DNA of 64,000 bases, from assembly GCA_903813345.2 (NCBI GenBank), contig CAIIXF020000012.1:12504932-12568931 (forward strand). The letters are read 5' to 3'. The position numbers and the translations under genes are program-made. This document shows positions 23,696 through 35,118 of the stretch, one piece after another. Within the stretch, counting starts at the first letter, position 1. Each line of letters begins with the position of its first letter. A model generated the notes under the pieces. The model ran no database searches and was not told where the DNA came from. It saw only the letters and a list, made by a program, of their open reading frames with translations. This DNA is from Owenia fusiformis (lineage: Eukaryota; Annelida; Polychaeta; Sabellida; Oweniidae).

Positions 23696-24313
23696 TACGA
23701 GGGTCGTCCAAACTCTACAAATGTTTGCTTTAATTCTGAATTTATATTTATTGTTCTATGGTATACATGTTGACTATGGCGTACCTTTATCTTTTATATT
23801 AAAACAATTAGAATACTCATTGGTGATACGGTGCTGTGTTAAGCATAGATGTTAAGGGGTGTGATGTAATGCATGACCCTTACTTAAATAAATAATATAC
23901 TTAGTCGAATCTCATAAAGCATTCTTAAATGAATAAACTTGAATTGTATCATGACGTCGAAGTATTTCTGACAAAAGGTCCATGTTCATGACACTATTGA
24001 AAGAACAATAACACAATTTCTTCAAAGCTTCGGGAATATGTCAAATTCTAATTTGCCACTTTGGCTAATATTTAAAGATGAAAACTATGAGGAATTTATA
24101 AACGTACATGTAGTTTCAGATGCATCTACCAATTTACTTTATTGAGATTGTAATAAAGAAATTATTTCGAACTCAAGAATGCAACCTCCACACATTTCAT
24201 ATGCGTTTAATTCCACTAAACTTTACAAATAAAAAAAAGTTCTATGCTGTAAAGAGAACAATATTTAGTGAAGTTAGAGCAAAAAAATCAAGATTTTTTG
24301 GACAACCCTTGTA
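23696..24313. mobile_element. MITE with TACRAGGGTYGTCCAAA ends
   Basis: The left end TACGAGGGTCGTCCAAA and the right end, inverted, TACAAGGGTTGTCCAAA are near-identical. A TA at each edge fits a Tc1/mariner-type TA target. The 618-bp interior has no transposase motif. Confidence 0.75.
23887..23892 (+). terminator. Candidate polyadenylation signal AATAAA of the transferase gene
   Basis: AATAAA lies 362 bp after the stop codon; another occurs at about 23932. Both sit inside the MITE at 23696-24313, so the transcript end may be supplied by a transposon. Not confirmed by transcripts. Confidence 0.4.
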
Positions 24314-24391
24314 TTAGTCTTCCCGTTGTTTTACATATTGTTATTGTTACTAGAAAATGTTATAGAATTTTGAAAGAGAAAAGTGTTTTGG

Positions 24392-24500
24392 GTGGACAGA
24401 ACATATATGTTGTACACAAATGGATTCATTGTACACAAATGGATTGTACACAATTGGATTGTAGACATATGGATTCATTGGATTGTACACATATGGGTGA
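24392..24500 (+). repeat. Short tandem run of ACACAAATGGATT words
   Basis: GTACACAAATGGATT and slightly changed copies occur five or six times. An open frame across it is repeat-derived. Confidence 0.75.
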
Positions 24501-25099
24501 ATCTCTTGCATTGGGTGTTAAATAACATGTTACAGTGTTAGAAAGTCGTAGAATGATTTCTTTGTCCCCTGGTAATTAACCCCGCTAATTATTATTCAAT
24601 GGATATCGAACTATGCAACTTGCCATCAGAAGTTGACCATTTGATACTTGATATTTGATCTTTAAACTGATTGCGTTTTCATAACACCAAGACAGAATTT
24701 TGTTATTCAACACCCATTTCATATAGGGTGATTTTATTCTTCAACCTGTATTAACTTATTGCAATTGCTTCATTGAGAATGACATGCTCGTGATCATGCG
24801 GTTTTGGAATGACCACTCAACGCGTATGAGATTGTTATTTAGGATTCGTTCTCTAAACGTACCTATTTCTGAAATTGTGCTTTAAGGTATTTTCTTTAAT
24901 GGCAAAAACTGTGATAAGAAAGTCCAGCGTTGGAAAACTGATGATAATCATACGTACGTGTACTTACAATGAGCATACTAAAATGGGACTAATTGTTTTA
25001 TTGGGTCAAAAGGGTTATAATTTTTGGTGGTATTACAGAGCAGATACAATCTTTTTGCAAAACTAGTAAAATGATATGGATGTTAGACGGCAACATAAT

Positions 25100-25530
25100 C
25101 TAAGCTGGTAACATTATTCATGAGCTGGTAACATTATGTCCGTGAAGTGGTGACATGGAATTATTGTCAATTGGTATTGTTATTTGTAACCTGGTAACAC
25201 TATTTATGAAGTGGTAAAATGAAATGCTTGTGAACTTGTTGTGAACTGGTAACATTATTTTGTGGTGGTAACATGAAGATCTTGTGAACTAGTAATATTA
25301 TTTGTGAACTGGTAACACTATTTTTGAACTGGTAACATGAAATGCCTGTGAACTTGTTATGAACTGGTAACATTATTTGTGAACTGGTAATATTAGATAC
25401 CTAATATGAGTCTGTGACATTAGTTATGAATTGGTAACATTATTTGTTAACTATTACCATGTAATGTATGTTAGGTGCAAGTATTAGTTGTGAGCTAGTA
25501 ACATTAGTTATCAATCGGTTACATTGCTTG
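25100..25530 (+). repeat. Degenerate minisatellite, unit about 20-25 bp
   Basis: Variants of GTGAACTGGTAACATTATTT recur about 18 times with changing spacing. Diverged copies suggest an old array. Confidence 0.85.
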
Positions 25531-26324
25531 TCATCTGCTGACTATAGTTTAATTCCTGACCTTGAATTCTGTGAACTAATCCAAAGTGAAAAATGTTTTT
25601 TATTTTATCAGTTATAGAGTAGCGGACCTGACCTATCCTGGGTATCTGTAGAATATTGTACCTCATATTGAACAGCATTAAGCGAAAGCGTACCACAACC
25701 GAGCGATAACTTATCTAAGTAATCGAGCCATATTGGCGAAGCCAGAATTGTACAGAAAAATATATTTCAGACGTTTTTGTCTAACGCCAAAATTAATTTG
25801 AATATACTATCACTGGTAGTCAACTCAAATAAAGCAAAATTACTAATTGATGAATTGAATCAGGGTATAGAAGTTGTGAAAACAAGTTTCTATTGGTCTA
25901 TATTGTTTTTTTCTAGTAATACTCACTTAAGCATTTAATGTTTTACGATATTAACTAGTCTAAACTGTGGTCATGCAATTGATCCAAATGAAAATAAACA
26001 TAGATAAAAACATGAGTTATATAGATGTCGTTAAATACAATCCAGTCAAATTCGTTTTGACCCAACAATCCATGAACGGACCTGGAAATCAGGGGAGGGC
26101 AAAAGTATAGCCCAGTTATGCCAGTGTGTTTCCTAAAATGCCCAATTTATGTTGGGAGAAGCAGATTATGGGCCCTAGATTTATTTGGGTGCCAATTGCA
26201 ATATTTTGGTATTGTTACCCCCCCCCCCGATCCACCAGTGATATGCCGTAAGTATAAAACTGTACACAGAGAGTGCTAAAGAAACAGTTTCCCGACGTAC
26301 TTGTTTTTCAATATTTTTTTATCT

Positions 26325-26465
26325 CACCAACAGAAGTGATGACATATATTGTTATAGTCTCCAACATTTTTGCCGAAGGCGATTGGCAGTTGATGTGCGA
26401 CGGTCAGCGTCTGTAACAAATAGCAGGTGGTGGCATTTGTATGTGAATGCCTTGTTTTATTTGAA
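26325..26465 (+). repeat. Interspersed repeat, same family as 1-190
   Basis: Shares the 'gttatagtctcc', 'gtctgtaacaaatagcagg' and 'gtgaatgccttg' segments in the same order as the copy at the window start. Confidence 0.65.
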
Positions 26466-27105
26466 TCTTTCAAAATTACTATCCTACATGGTACATCCTT
26501 TTGATAAAACAAAAACTTGATTACTTTTATACCCTTTTATTGATAAATAATAATTTTCAGGAATTACTTTTACTTTTAAATAATGAATTATCTTTGTTAG
26601 TCGCTTAATTCGAACGCCCGGTGCAAATAGTACCCAGATGTCAACAGCATGGGTGCAATATGCTATTGCTCATCAGAGTTCCTTTGCCATGTATTTTCAG
26701 GATATTAAAATCAAGTTACTACATTTAGATCATAGCATTCGTTAAATAATGCATGATACAGGCTACTCTGGGTTTAATATTAGTTTGTTGTGGCGTAATA
26801 GAATATTAGAGAATTCTCTGCGAAATGATCATTATAAAATACTGCATCCACCATTATTTACTGAGTGAACAGTTATGGGTGCAACCGTTAAGTGAGAAGC
26901 ATATATTTTATAGTTGACAATATCGCTGAAATCGCCATTTTATGGATTACCCGGATGTTAAAGAATACTCGGGTGTAAAAGATTACCCGGAAGTAAAAGA
27001 TAATAAAAAGTCAATGTTCGAATCAAGCGACGGTGCATCAAAATACCATTTTAAATTTTGTTCGCTGCTTGCCATTACCCATGTCTTATTATATCAAACA
27101 CAGAA

Positions 27106-27111
27106 TTTATT
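27106..27111 (-). terminator. Polyadenylation signal AATAAA of the VWA gene
   Basis: TTTATT on the plus strand (AATAAA on the minus) lies about 60 bp beyond the stop codon, a normal spacing for a short 3'UTR. Confidence 0.6.
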
Positions 27112-27170
27112 TTGTTGTATGGGCCCTTTATACTATGATTAAGTCTTATTCCTATATCACATCTATTCTA

Positions 27171-27716
27171 TTATTTTTTTGTTGGACATTGGAACTGTTG
27201 TAACTGCATTAACAATGTGTCTACCACCGCCGCTTTACTATCTGCCGTGAGGTATCCCTGGCCCTTTCCAGGTATACAGGCATCGTCACCAGATGGGATC
27301 GACTCAAACTCGATATCTGCGCTAAATCTTTCATAGTTATTCCATAATTTAACTAATAATACTTTAGTACCAGAGTCCTTCAATTTTTGGGCTTCTGCCA
27401 ATGTCTTTTCTTGCATACGCTGTGGATACGTCACACCGTCATAGCATAATATAGCGATATCGGGGTATGCAGCATCGTCACGGTCATCGGGGTGAGGATT
27501 AGTATTGTTGAAATAAACCTCGCTGAACTTACGGAGAGCGGCTTGTGTTCTCGTGCGGCATCTTCGGGATTCTAAATTTACATTATCCAGATTTGAACGA
27601 ATAACATCTGGATCCTCTTCACCATTACTATCGAACTCTTCGTAGACGTCTTCATCAAATGTGAATGCAGAATAGCGGACGTCTCCAATGGTACCAAGGA
27701 CCACTTCTTTGATAAC
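27171..27716 (-). CDS. VWA gene exon 7: most of VWA domain 2
   Basis: Acceptor CTTGTTATAG, phase 0, ending in TAA. It encodes RYSAFTFDEDV, the MIDAS threonine segment CRTRTQAALRKF, the loop ILCYDGVTYP and a final helix ending in QFQCPTKK. Two cysteines (ACIPG and QFQCP) near the end may pair. Confidence 0.93.
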   Translation of the reverse strand, partial: VIKEVVLGTIGDVRYSAFTFDEDVYEEFDSNGEEDPDVIRSNLDNVNLESRRCRTRTQAALRKFSEVYFNNTNPHPDDRDDAAYPDIAILCYDGVTYPQRMQEKTLAEAQKLKDSGTKVLLVKLWNNYERFSADIEFESIPSGDDACIPGKGQGYLTADSKAAVVDTLLMQLQQFQCPTKK

Positions 27717-30700
27717 CTATAACAAGAAAAATTGAAATGGTGAGGGATGTGGAAGCGTCTTCTCTAAACAAAGGCGATTTTTCAGCAGTCCGTCTTTCGA
27801 AAAATGCAAAATAAGGATTGTCGCCTATACATAATTTTGATTCAAAACATTTTTTTATGCTAAACTACATAATCCCATCGGATGAATGTATTGTGGCCAA
27901 GTGATGTTTCATTAATAAACGAGCGAACGAGTCAGATTTCAGTGTTTGTTTCACATATTTATTACATCTTTCTAATTTCTTCAAAGGCCTGTACTGTAGA
28001 CGTTTCAGATAAACTATATGAGATGTTGCTTCATCAAAAACGCTGCCGCACTCATACAAATGTCTTGACACAGCATATGCGTGGATTAAATTATCCAGTA
28101 TCCACAATGCACTGAGTCCTGGGCTTAAATATTTGAATTTATTCAAGCCGTAAAAGGGATATATTTCTAAATACTAACCTCAACGCACATTTCGCGATGT
28201 TTTTCTGCGACGCTGCAACTGACGTCCATTCCAACCACTACATCGGCGCATACCCCTGAAAAAGATACAAGCAGAACTAAGCCTTCTGAACATATTGATA
28301 TGACCTATTGTTTTATTTATTGTTAGAAAATAAAAGGATATTGAAGGATTAATATTTACGTATTATTACCACCTTGCCGGGCCAGTTCTAGTGATTTAGT
28401 GCTAGTTTAGGCGTAGAAGCCATTCATTTTACTATATCGACCTGAGCAATATGTGACGTCATAATGGCTGTCAATATTGCCGGTCAAGAATGCAATTAAT
28501 GACCGGCAATTTTCCCCAGGAAATGAGATATTGTTCAGTGCGTAAGATTTTTTTGCTGTTTCAGTCCTGGTCATTAACAGTGGTAATAATACTTATAACG
28601 TCATTTCTAGGGGCAATATAATGATATAATGACATTCATTATATTACCCTTCGAAATGACGTTATTGTACTATTAATAGCGATCTGTAGATGTGTGAGTG
28701 TATAGTACGTAAAGTTGAAATTTTAGTCACTGGTACTGCACTCTTCAAACTAGTTACCGAAATTAAACGTTTCGGTAACAAAATGTCGGAAACTCGAACG
28801 AAGTTACATTATTTCTTTTTCTTATTTCACGAATTGTAGGCAGAATTTCCACGACATTTTTATCACAAATGTGTGTCCGTATCATATTTTTAAGGAAATG
28901 TGCATTTTTGCGACATTGGCTCTACATCCATTATAAATTGTTATAATTAATTGATACTTTAATTCATAAAGCTATTTCGAACACTTTTGGATTGAAACTT
29001 AGCAAAGTAATTCTCCATTGATAAGGGCATCTATAATTTAAAAGGTTGCACCCTCAGGCACAAGTGATCTCTACAGTTAACTATACTGTACGAGGTGTAA
29101 ACTCAAATTAAAAATCTTCACAAAAGATGTGAAATGTTGCTGTAGAAGCAAAAATTTTTGCTGGAACAAATTCACTACAGTTTTTAACTTTTCTTTAATT
29201 AGGTTTAAACGCAAAGTGTAGCATGCCCCATAAATATTCCGAATGTATCTGGTCGACAGTATATACCTATAGACCAAGTCGCACTTGATTTTTGAATTGT
29301 ACATGATAATTGTCATAAACAATGTGCTTGATGAAATGAAAATATTTTACAGAAACTGCGCTTACTTTCGTCGCTTTGTCCCGGTGAACAGGAGAATTTA
29401 TTTGATAACTGATTTGCCAGTGCTTGTATCATGGGCTCTTCCTCTCCCTGTTTCAGATAGAATGTGTTATCCCCAATTGGTTTGCTAGGGATAAGTTCCA
29501 GTTCCTCGTTCATTACATCAAAATCTTCTCTGTTGTTAAACCTGTAGTACAGAAAACATTATTGTATGCATATGCATTGTAAACAAAATGTCCATTCATA
29601 TTTCACTCATTATATAATATTAACTGACTTGTGACCAGCATTCAGTTTTTATGTCACCACTTTCATGTCAAGTGGTGACATCTAGTTTAGTATCGTACTT
29701 TTTGTGTACGGTGTTCGGCGTTTTGCGCTCGTCGTTCGGAGCTCGGCGTTTGTAACAAGTGTCAGATGGTGACATTTTGCATGTTAATGCCTTGCTAAAG
29801 TCTGTCAATGGTGCAAATTGCATACATGTTCGAATTCAGGGTACGTGGAGTCAAGAGTTACTGAGCCATCTTAAGTGGACAACTTTCGTTTATTAAACGC
29901 TTCTCTGGAATGCGAAACGCCTATCTACTCTCCTTTCCAAAAGTTCAGATTCAAACCTATACAGAGTTCAACAGCTGTTAATCAAATGAAAGGGAGTGCC
30001 CTTACTCAAAATTAAGGCAATACGACGAGGTCCAACCCACTTGGGACTTGGATTGCCAATATTATGGAGGAGTGAGAACTTTCTAAGAAGGCACTGTGAT
30101 GAGGCCCAATCCAATCGGGACTTGCATTGCCAATATTATGACGGAGAGTGTACTTACTATGAAGGCACCATGATGAGGCCCAATCCAATCGGGACTTGCA
30201 TTGCCAATATTATGACGGAGAGTGTACTTACTCAGAAGATGATACATGTACGATGAGGTCCAATCCAATCGGGACTTGGATTGCCAATATTATGACGGAG
30301 AGTGTACTTACTAAGAATGCACTGCGATGAGGTCCAATCCAATCGGGACTTGCATTGCCAATATTATGACGGAGAGTGTACTTACTCAGAAGATGATACA
30401 TGTACGATGAGGTCCAATTCAATCGGGACTTGGATTGCCAATATCATGAATATTATGACGGAGAGTGTACTTACTAAGAATGCACTGCGATGAGGTCCAA
30501 TCCAATCGGGACTTGCATTGCCAATATTATGACGGAGAGTGTACTTACTAAGAATGCACTACGATGAGGTCCAATCCAATCGGGACTTGCATTGCCAATA
30601 TTATGACGGAGAGTGTACTTACTCAGAAGATGATATATGTACGATGAGGTCCAATTCAATCGGGACTTGGATTGCCAATATTATGACGGAGAGTGTACTT

Positions 30701-33700
30701 ACTAAGAATGCAATGCGATGAGGTCCAATCCAATCGGGACTTGGATTGCCAATATTATGACGGAGAGTGTGCTTACTATGAGGGCACTACGATGAGGTCC
30801 AATCCAATCGGGACTTGCATTGCTAATATTATGAAGGGGAGTGATACTTACTCAGATGATAACACATGTACGATGAGGTCCAATGGCACTATATGCACTA
30901 TCCAAATAGAACACTGATACCAATATTATCGAGGAGAGTGTACTTAAAACGGAGACACTGTGACGAGGTCTAATCCAATTGGGATTTTCAGGTGTCCAAT
31001 ATTAGAAAGGACAGTGTACTTACTCAGAAGGTAGTACAATTAGGTCAACGTGAATGGCTTCTTCTCCAGTTCTGTTGTGCAGCTCGTTGAGAAACTTACG
31101 AACTTTCTCGAACCGTATTGGAGTGTACGTCTTAGCATCGCCGAAAAATAGAACGACATTAGGGAAGTTTCCGGACCGATCACCTCGTTCTGGTATAAAG
31201 TATTCACGCATGACAGAGTCGAACGCTTTATGGGTGTGAGTTCGGTATGGGCCGTCGTCAAAAGTATCAATCCCTCCAATTGCATTAGCTATGTCGTCTA
31301 TAAATGGAAATTTGAAAACAAAACTAATTCTGAGAGTATCCAAGACTAGTCTCAATTTCTCTCCAATTAAAGTCAACAAGTAAAAATACTCATTAGTTTA
31401 AAAGTTATTTTATGTATTTTTTCGATTTATGATTAAAAATATTTCCAAAATAAACTCAAATGCATCTCCACAATTATGAATTACAACCTTATTAGAAAAT
31501 CCCTTTCTTTGATTTAATAACAATAACGCACATCGTAGTTAGATTAATTGCAAATGATAATATTAAGTTTGAAAGTGAAGGTATTGACGGTACATACCTT
31601 TTGATGTAAAGTCAGACAGGAAGAACTTATGTTTCACTTCCTTTCTGAACGTGATCGCACCAACGCGGACACTAGCGCCACCCCCTCGTATATTCTACAA
31701 AAGAACAGTTTAAAGCCATCCTTCATACGCACGACTCCTGACAAGGAAAATATTGGACGATGTCTGGAGTTCTGCGATACGGATGGTGTAAAAATAACAT
31801 GCGTACGGACTTTTTAGTGTTTTATTTTATTATTTTGTTTCGTCGACCATTAAACCCTAAACGATGATTGTTTGATGTTTTGCAACTAGCAATATGCTCT
31901 GATATAATAATGAAGTTTCCTTGATCCCAGATCTATCATCTGCCGCTTGACTATTGGAGTTTCGACTTTCATTTGAAACCCCAAACATCCCAGATATAAA
32001 AATGAGGGACATACAGAAGGGTTGGCCAGCCTAACACCCGATATAGGGATATAACGCCTAAAAGCGATATAGGTTCTATATATTTTTTGCCCCTAATGTC
32101 CATAATGTAGTAATACATTCCATTGTCACCTTAGTATCTCCAATATTGTTCACATCGGTGTTTCCTTATATTCCTCATTTTTTCATTACTTTATACAGGG
32201 TGACACAAAAAATGACACCAACTAATTTTCTTCGTCATAAATTTCATGAATATTCCTTCATTATTGAGAAAGTTATTCCAAAATAAGTGGGTGGAATTTT
32301 TGTGTCACTTATACTTAACCAGGGCATATATTATAAAATATATGGAACTATGGAAGAATTATATTTTCTTTTACCGACACTGCAGTTGAAAAATAACACT
32401 CGCAAAACGGATTCAAAATTAATTTAATTAGATCCACGTCCATGAAGTACTATAGAAAGAGAAAAAGAACAATACAAAAAGTACATTTTTGTTGTTGATT
32501 TATTACAGAAAATGAAACTTCCGGACACATAAAACATGCAAAATTTAATGAAGCATATTGCGTTCATTAACAGTATACAGTTTATTTGAAATCAATTAAG
32601 TCAGAGATTTGACACTAATGATATGTTCTCCTGTTTAAACCGCGGACAAGTACCTGTTTTTAAAGGCTATCATGAACAAATACATTTCAAATTAGTACTT
32701 TATTGATGTTTTCCTTTCGTATTTTACGCTGCATTACTTTTTCTGTTTGAATGCTCTATGGGGGCATTGCGATTTAATTGACCGAATTAAAAATAAACTG
32801 ATGAAATTTTGTTATCATATTAAAGGTCCATGTGCAGTATGTCAAGTGATTTTAAACAGTCATACCTTTCACCATGAGTATTTTCTGGGTATAAATACAG
32901 TGTTTTTTTAAAGTGAAGTCCCCATGATAGTAAAATATCAATCCAACTCTCTGAAAATTGTGAATTAGGACCCCACCTTGTCACTTTTTAAAAAATATAA
33001 GGCTTCTTTTCTAAAAAGAGGATCTTGTTTTTCTCAATTTAAATGTATCAAAAGTTTCTTCTACACTATATTAATAACTTCTGAAAAGGGGATGGGTATT
33101 GAAATGCGATAAAGTTAAAAACCACATTTCCCATGATATTTTCCCATTGGGAAAACTCATGCTATCCATTGTTTTCAGCATAATTTTGGTCATCGAAAAT
33201 TGATATCTTCAAAACTAGACTTTCAATACCATTTTACTTTTGAAGATGTTTGAGACCCCTTGTTGAATAATGTTTTCATGTAATAAAAATAGCAACAATA
33301 CAAAAAATAATGCATTCTTCTTTGTAACAACTGCATATTCTTTAAGATAAACAACTACAGTTCATTCTTTTGTGTTGCTATCTAAGTGGGATCATTTAGA
33401 ACCTCTCTTGGCTATCAGACTCATTACAGACCTATTAGTTTAGTGAACGAATGGGGCAATGAAATGGTCATCTAGGTATTGCATTGCATAATATTTAGGA
33501 GACTAAAAAAGAGCATATTGCAAGTTGCAAATCAGAAAGATGGCGCGATCAAAATGCAAGAAGGAACAATGATCTTGAACACATTTTAACTGCAACCTCT
33601 GGATTAGTGAAAATTGTATTCTGTACATTTACTAGAATAATTTGAACTAGATCAGGAATTTTTTTCTTCGTTACCTGTACATTAAGTTCCTCGTAAACTC

Positions 33701-34901
33701 TCTTTGCAGTTCTCACAACTCTCCTCCTATTGTCCTCGGAGATAGACGCTGATACGTCAATGATCAGCATAATATCCGCGCATGCTGGAAGAAGATAACT
33801 TATGAATCTACATGGAATAGTTTCTTGTAGTATATCTTAGGCTATATCATTCTTCTAGGTTGATATATGCGTTGTCAACTTCACCAAGATCATCGCAAAC
33901 ATCCTTAGAAAATTGCTGACCAAGATAAGGTAATCACTACCAAATGTAAAGCCATAACAAGGGCTGAATGTCCAGGTCTACCTCAAGCTAAATGGTGCCA
34001 CTTGGAACATGTAATGTAAATGATGACAACGCCTGAACAAGGAGACGGATCTTATTGAAACCCCCAGCGTCATATACCAATATATTTGGTCTTAAATGAG
34101 CAAAATTTCATTGATGTCTCTTGTCTATTTTAGGAGATATTGTCCATTCTAATGGTCTCCTTTTCCGGGCACCCTGTATATATAAAAAATAAACAAAAGT
34201 TTTGAGGGCTGAAAATTGATAACATTTTCAATATCTTTTTTCTCAGTGTTTTTCAATAACTGCAATAGATCGGAAATTGGTAATAAATCTAATGAATTTT
34301 TGAAAATCGACATTTCAATCTAAACCAATGGGAAATGGTAAGTTTGCCGCACGTTATATGATAGAATATCAATCCAGCAAAAATACAAAGTCAAATTACA
34401 TCTCCACTTTTATCATAATTATTTTCATTACAGGTTGTGTAAATAAAAATGCAAGCATTAACAAGTGGCTCAAGAGGGAGCTAAAGTTGCCAAACTTTTG
34501 GATGGAAATGGGAAATGTATGTACTATTAATTTATAACATTGGCGGATCCAGGAGCAAAAAAGGGGACACATTTCAAGTCATAAACAAATAATTCCGGTC
34601 CCTTATAACCCAAAAGTGTGCCCAAATTTTGAAAAAGTACAGCCTTTTTGATAATGTGGCCTAAAATTAAAAAATAAGGCCCCAAACGGCCAAGTGATAC
34701 CCAAAAAGGCCAACTAATTGTGGCCCTACAAAATGTTGTGCCCAAAATTAAAAAACATGGCTACTTACTAGGATCGCGCAGTGTAGGCAGTGAAGGTGGA
34801 TCGATTACTGTAGCCTCGGGTTCATCCGGGTCTCCATCTTGAGAGCGCACGTGAACTGCTAGCATGCACAGCGCAACAAAGGTGATATGTCGCATCCTCA
34901 T
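27171..34901 (-). CDS. Secreted protein with two von Willebrand factor A domains, 7 exons
   Basis: Join, in transcript order: 34901-34769, 33784-33675, 31694-31598, 31297-31024, 29541-29366, 28255-28179, 27716-27171. All phases agree and give 470 residues. Seen: a signal peptide (MRMRHITFVALCMLAVHVRS) and a short acidic linker. VWA domain 1 starts TCADIMLIIDVSAS (MIDAS DxSxS at 54-58), with THTHKAF as the MIDAS threonine segment and LFFGDAKTY as the third loop. VWA domain 2 starts VCADVVVGMDVSCS, with CRTRTQAALRKF and ILCYDGVTYP. VWA domains bind protein ligands through a divalent metal. There is no membrane segment, collagen repeat or EGF module, so I read it as a soluble extracellular or matrix adhesion protein. 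I do not recognise the full architecture as a named protein. Confidence 0.92.
27717..28178 (-). other. VWA gene intron 6
   Basis: AT-rich; a pair of opposite open frames across about 27870-28140 overlaps without motif support. Nothing else seen. Confidence 0.6.
28179..28255 (-). CDS. VWA gene exon 6: MIDAS of domain 2
   Basis: A 77-nt exon, acceptor CTTTTTCAG and donor GAG|GTTAGT. It encodes RVCADVVVGMDVSCSVAEKH. DVSCS is the DxSxS metal motif, and the CAD start mirrors TCAD at the start of domain 1, as expected for an internal duplication. Confidence 0.92.
28256..29365 (-). other. VWA gene intron 5
   Basis: Contains a hairpin (28597-28663) within a looser inverted repeat at about 28360-28700 (GTATTATTACCACC and its complement). 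The rest is unassigned. Confidence 0.6.
28597..28663. repeat. Hairpin, arms about 28 bp
   Basis: AACGTCATTTC then GGGCAATATAATGA pairs with TCATTATATTACCC then GAAATGACGTT. The outer context is also weakly palindromic, consistent with a small MITE. Confidence 0.8.
29366..29541 (-). CDS. VWA gene exon 5: inter-domain segment
   Basis: Acceptor CTGTACTACAG, donor GAAA|GTAAGC. It encodes the end of domain 1 and the linker, with acidic stretches (EELELIPS, GEEEPM) and FSCSPGQSDE before domain 2. Confidence 0.88.
29651..29800 (+). repeat. Interspersed repeat, same family as 1-190
   Basis: Reads CATGTCAAGTGGTGACATC, then a GT-rich core, GTTTGTAACAAG and GTTAATGCCTTG. It lies in the intron between exons 4 and 5 of the VWA gene. 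Confidence 0.65.
29996..31017 (-). repeat. Minisatellite copying the 5' splice site of VWA exon 4
   Basis: Units of 74 and 80 bp alternate irregularly, about 12 in all. On the gene strand each contains GAGTAAGTACACTC or TAGTAAGTACACTC, then CATAATATTGGCAAT and CCCGATTGGATTGGACC. The real junction at 31024/31023 reads TTCTGA|GTAAGTACACTG and is followed by a diverged unit, so the array began as a duplication of the exon end plus about 60 bp of intron. About ten consensus GTAAGT donors therefore follow the true one. Confidence 0.95.
31024..31297 (-). CDS. VWA gene exon 4: centre of VWA domain 1
   Basis: Acceptor CCATTTATAG, donor TGA|GTAAGT (phase 2). It encodes DDIANAIGGIDTF, the threonine segment YRTHTHKAFDSV, NVVLFFGDAKTY and HVDLIVLPS, covering the central helix and strands of the A domain. 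The donor is the ancestor of the tandem units downstream. Confidence 0.93.
31298..31597 (-). other. VWA gene intron 3
   Basis: 300 bp of AT-rich sequence with no visible elements. Confidence 0.6.
31598..31694 (-). CDS. VWA gene exon 3
   Basis: Acceptor TTCTTTTGTAG, donor AAAAG|GTATGT. It encodes GGGASVRVGAITFRKEVKH, the second and third strands of VWA domain 1 (pattern VRVGAITF). Confidence 0.93.
31695..33674 (-). other. VWA gene intron 2
   Basis: Holds one transposon-like end, TACAGGGTGACACAAAAAAT, at about 32198 whose partner I could not place, and at 33120-33175 a relative of the centre of the 22.8 kb palindrome. No exon recognised. Confidence 0.6.
33675..33784 (-). CDS. VWA gene exon 2: MIDAS of domain 1
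   Basis: Acceptor TTCTTCCAG, donor CAG|GTAACG. It encodes CADIMLIIDVSASIS followed by an arginine-rich helix (EDNRRRVVRTAKR). DVSAS is the metal-binding DxSxS motif. Confidence 0.94.
33785..34768 (-). other. VWA gene intron 1
   Basis: Contains a transposon-like end (CACCCTGTATATA, about 34168) and a 'GGCGGATCC...GGCCC' repeat at about 34543-34760. Nothing else seen. Confidence 0.6.
34543..34760. repeat. GGCGGATCC-type repeat
   Basis: Starts TTGGCGGATCCAGG and continues with many 'aaaaaggcc' and 'gtgcccaaa' words, like the segments near 4870 and 46600. Probably a MITE family whose outer end is GGCGGATC. Confidence 0.6.
34769..34901 (-). CDS. VWA gene exon 1: signal peptide
   Basis: The ATG at 34901 is followed by a second at 34895; either gives a good signal peptide with core ITFVALCMLAV and a likely cut after VRS. 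An acidic stretch, DGDPDEPEATV, follows. The donor is CCTA|GTAAGT, phase 1. Confidence 0.88.
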
Positions 34902-34949
34902 TATCTGTAAAATATAGTCCAACTAATTCAAAATCTTATGAGTTGATCC

Positions 34950-34957
34950 TTTTTATA
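34950..34957 (-). promoter_or_regulatory. TATA box of the VWA gene
   Basis: TATAAAAA on the minus strand lies about 50 bp upstream of the ATG. A start site some 25-30 bp below would give a short leader of about 20-25 nt. Position and sequence fit, but no initiator or transcript data confirm it. Confidence 0.5.
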
Positions 34958-35118
34958 CTGTGGAACAAACACGATGAATTAAAAGTACTTCTTTGATCTT
35001 TTGTTTTTGAAAACAAGTATTGGATTCCAAATGTCAATTAAGAGTATGTGCCAAGTATCATTTGAATGTCATTTTATACCCGATCAACATAATTTCCTCA
35101 CGTTATCACACATAATAT

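Larger units (their letters stand above)
23526..27170. other. Spacer between convergent genes
   Basis: Holds the 3'UTR of the transferase, a MITE (23696-24313), a short tandem run (24392-24500), a degenerate minisatellite (about 25100-25530) and an interspersed repeat (26325-26465). No further gene recognised. Confidence 0.65.

Noticed and set aside
29996-31017. Regularly spaced repeats resembling a CRISPR array
   Set aside because: Units are directly tandem with no unique spacers, the genome is eukaryotic, and the unit is a copy of the adjacent splice junction.
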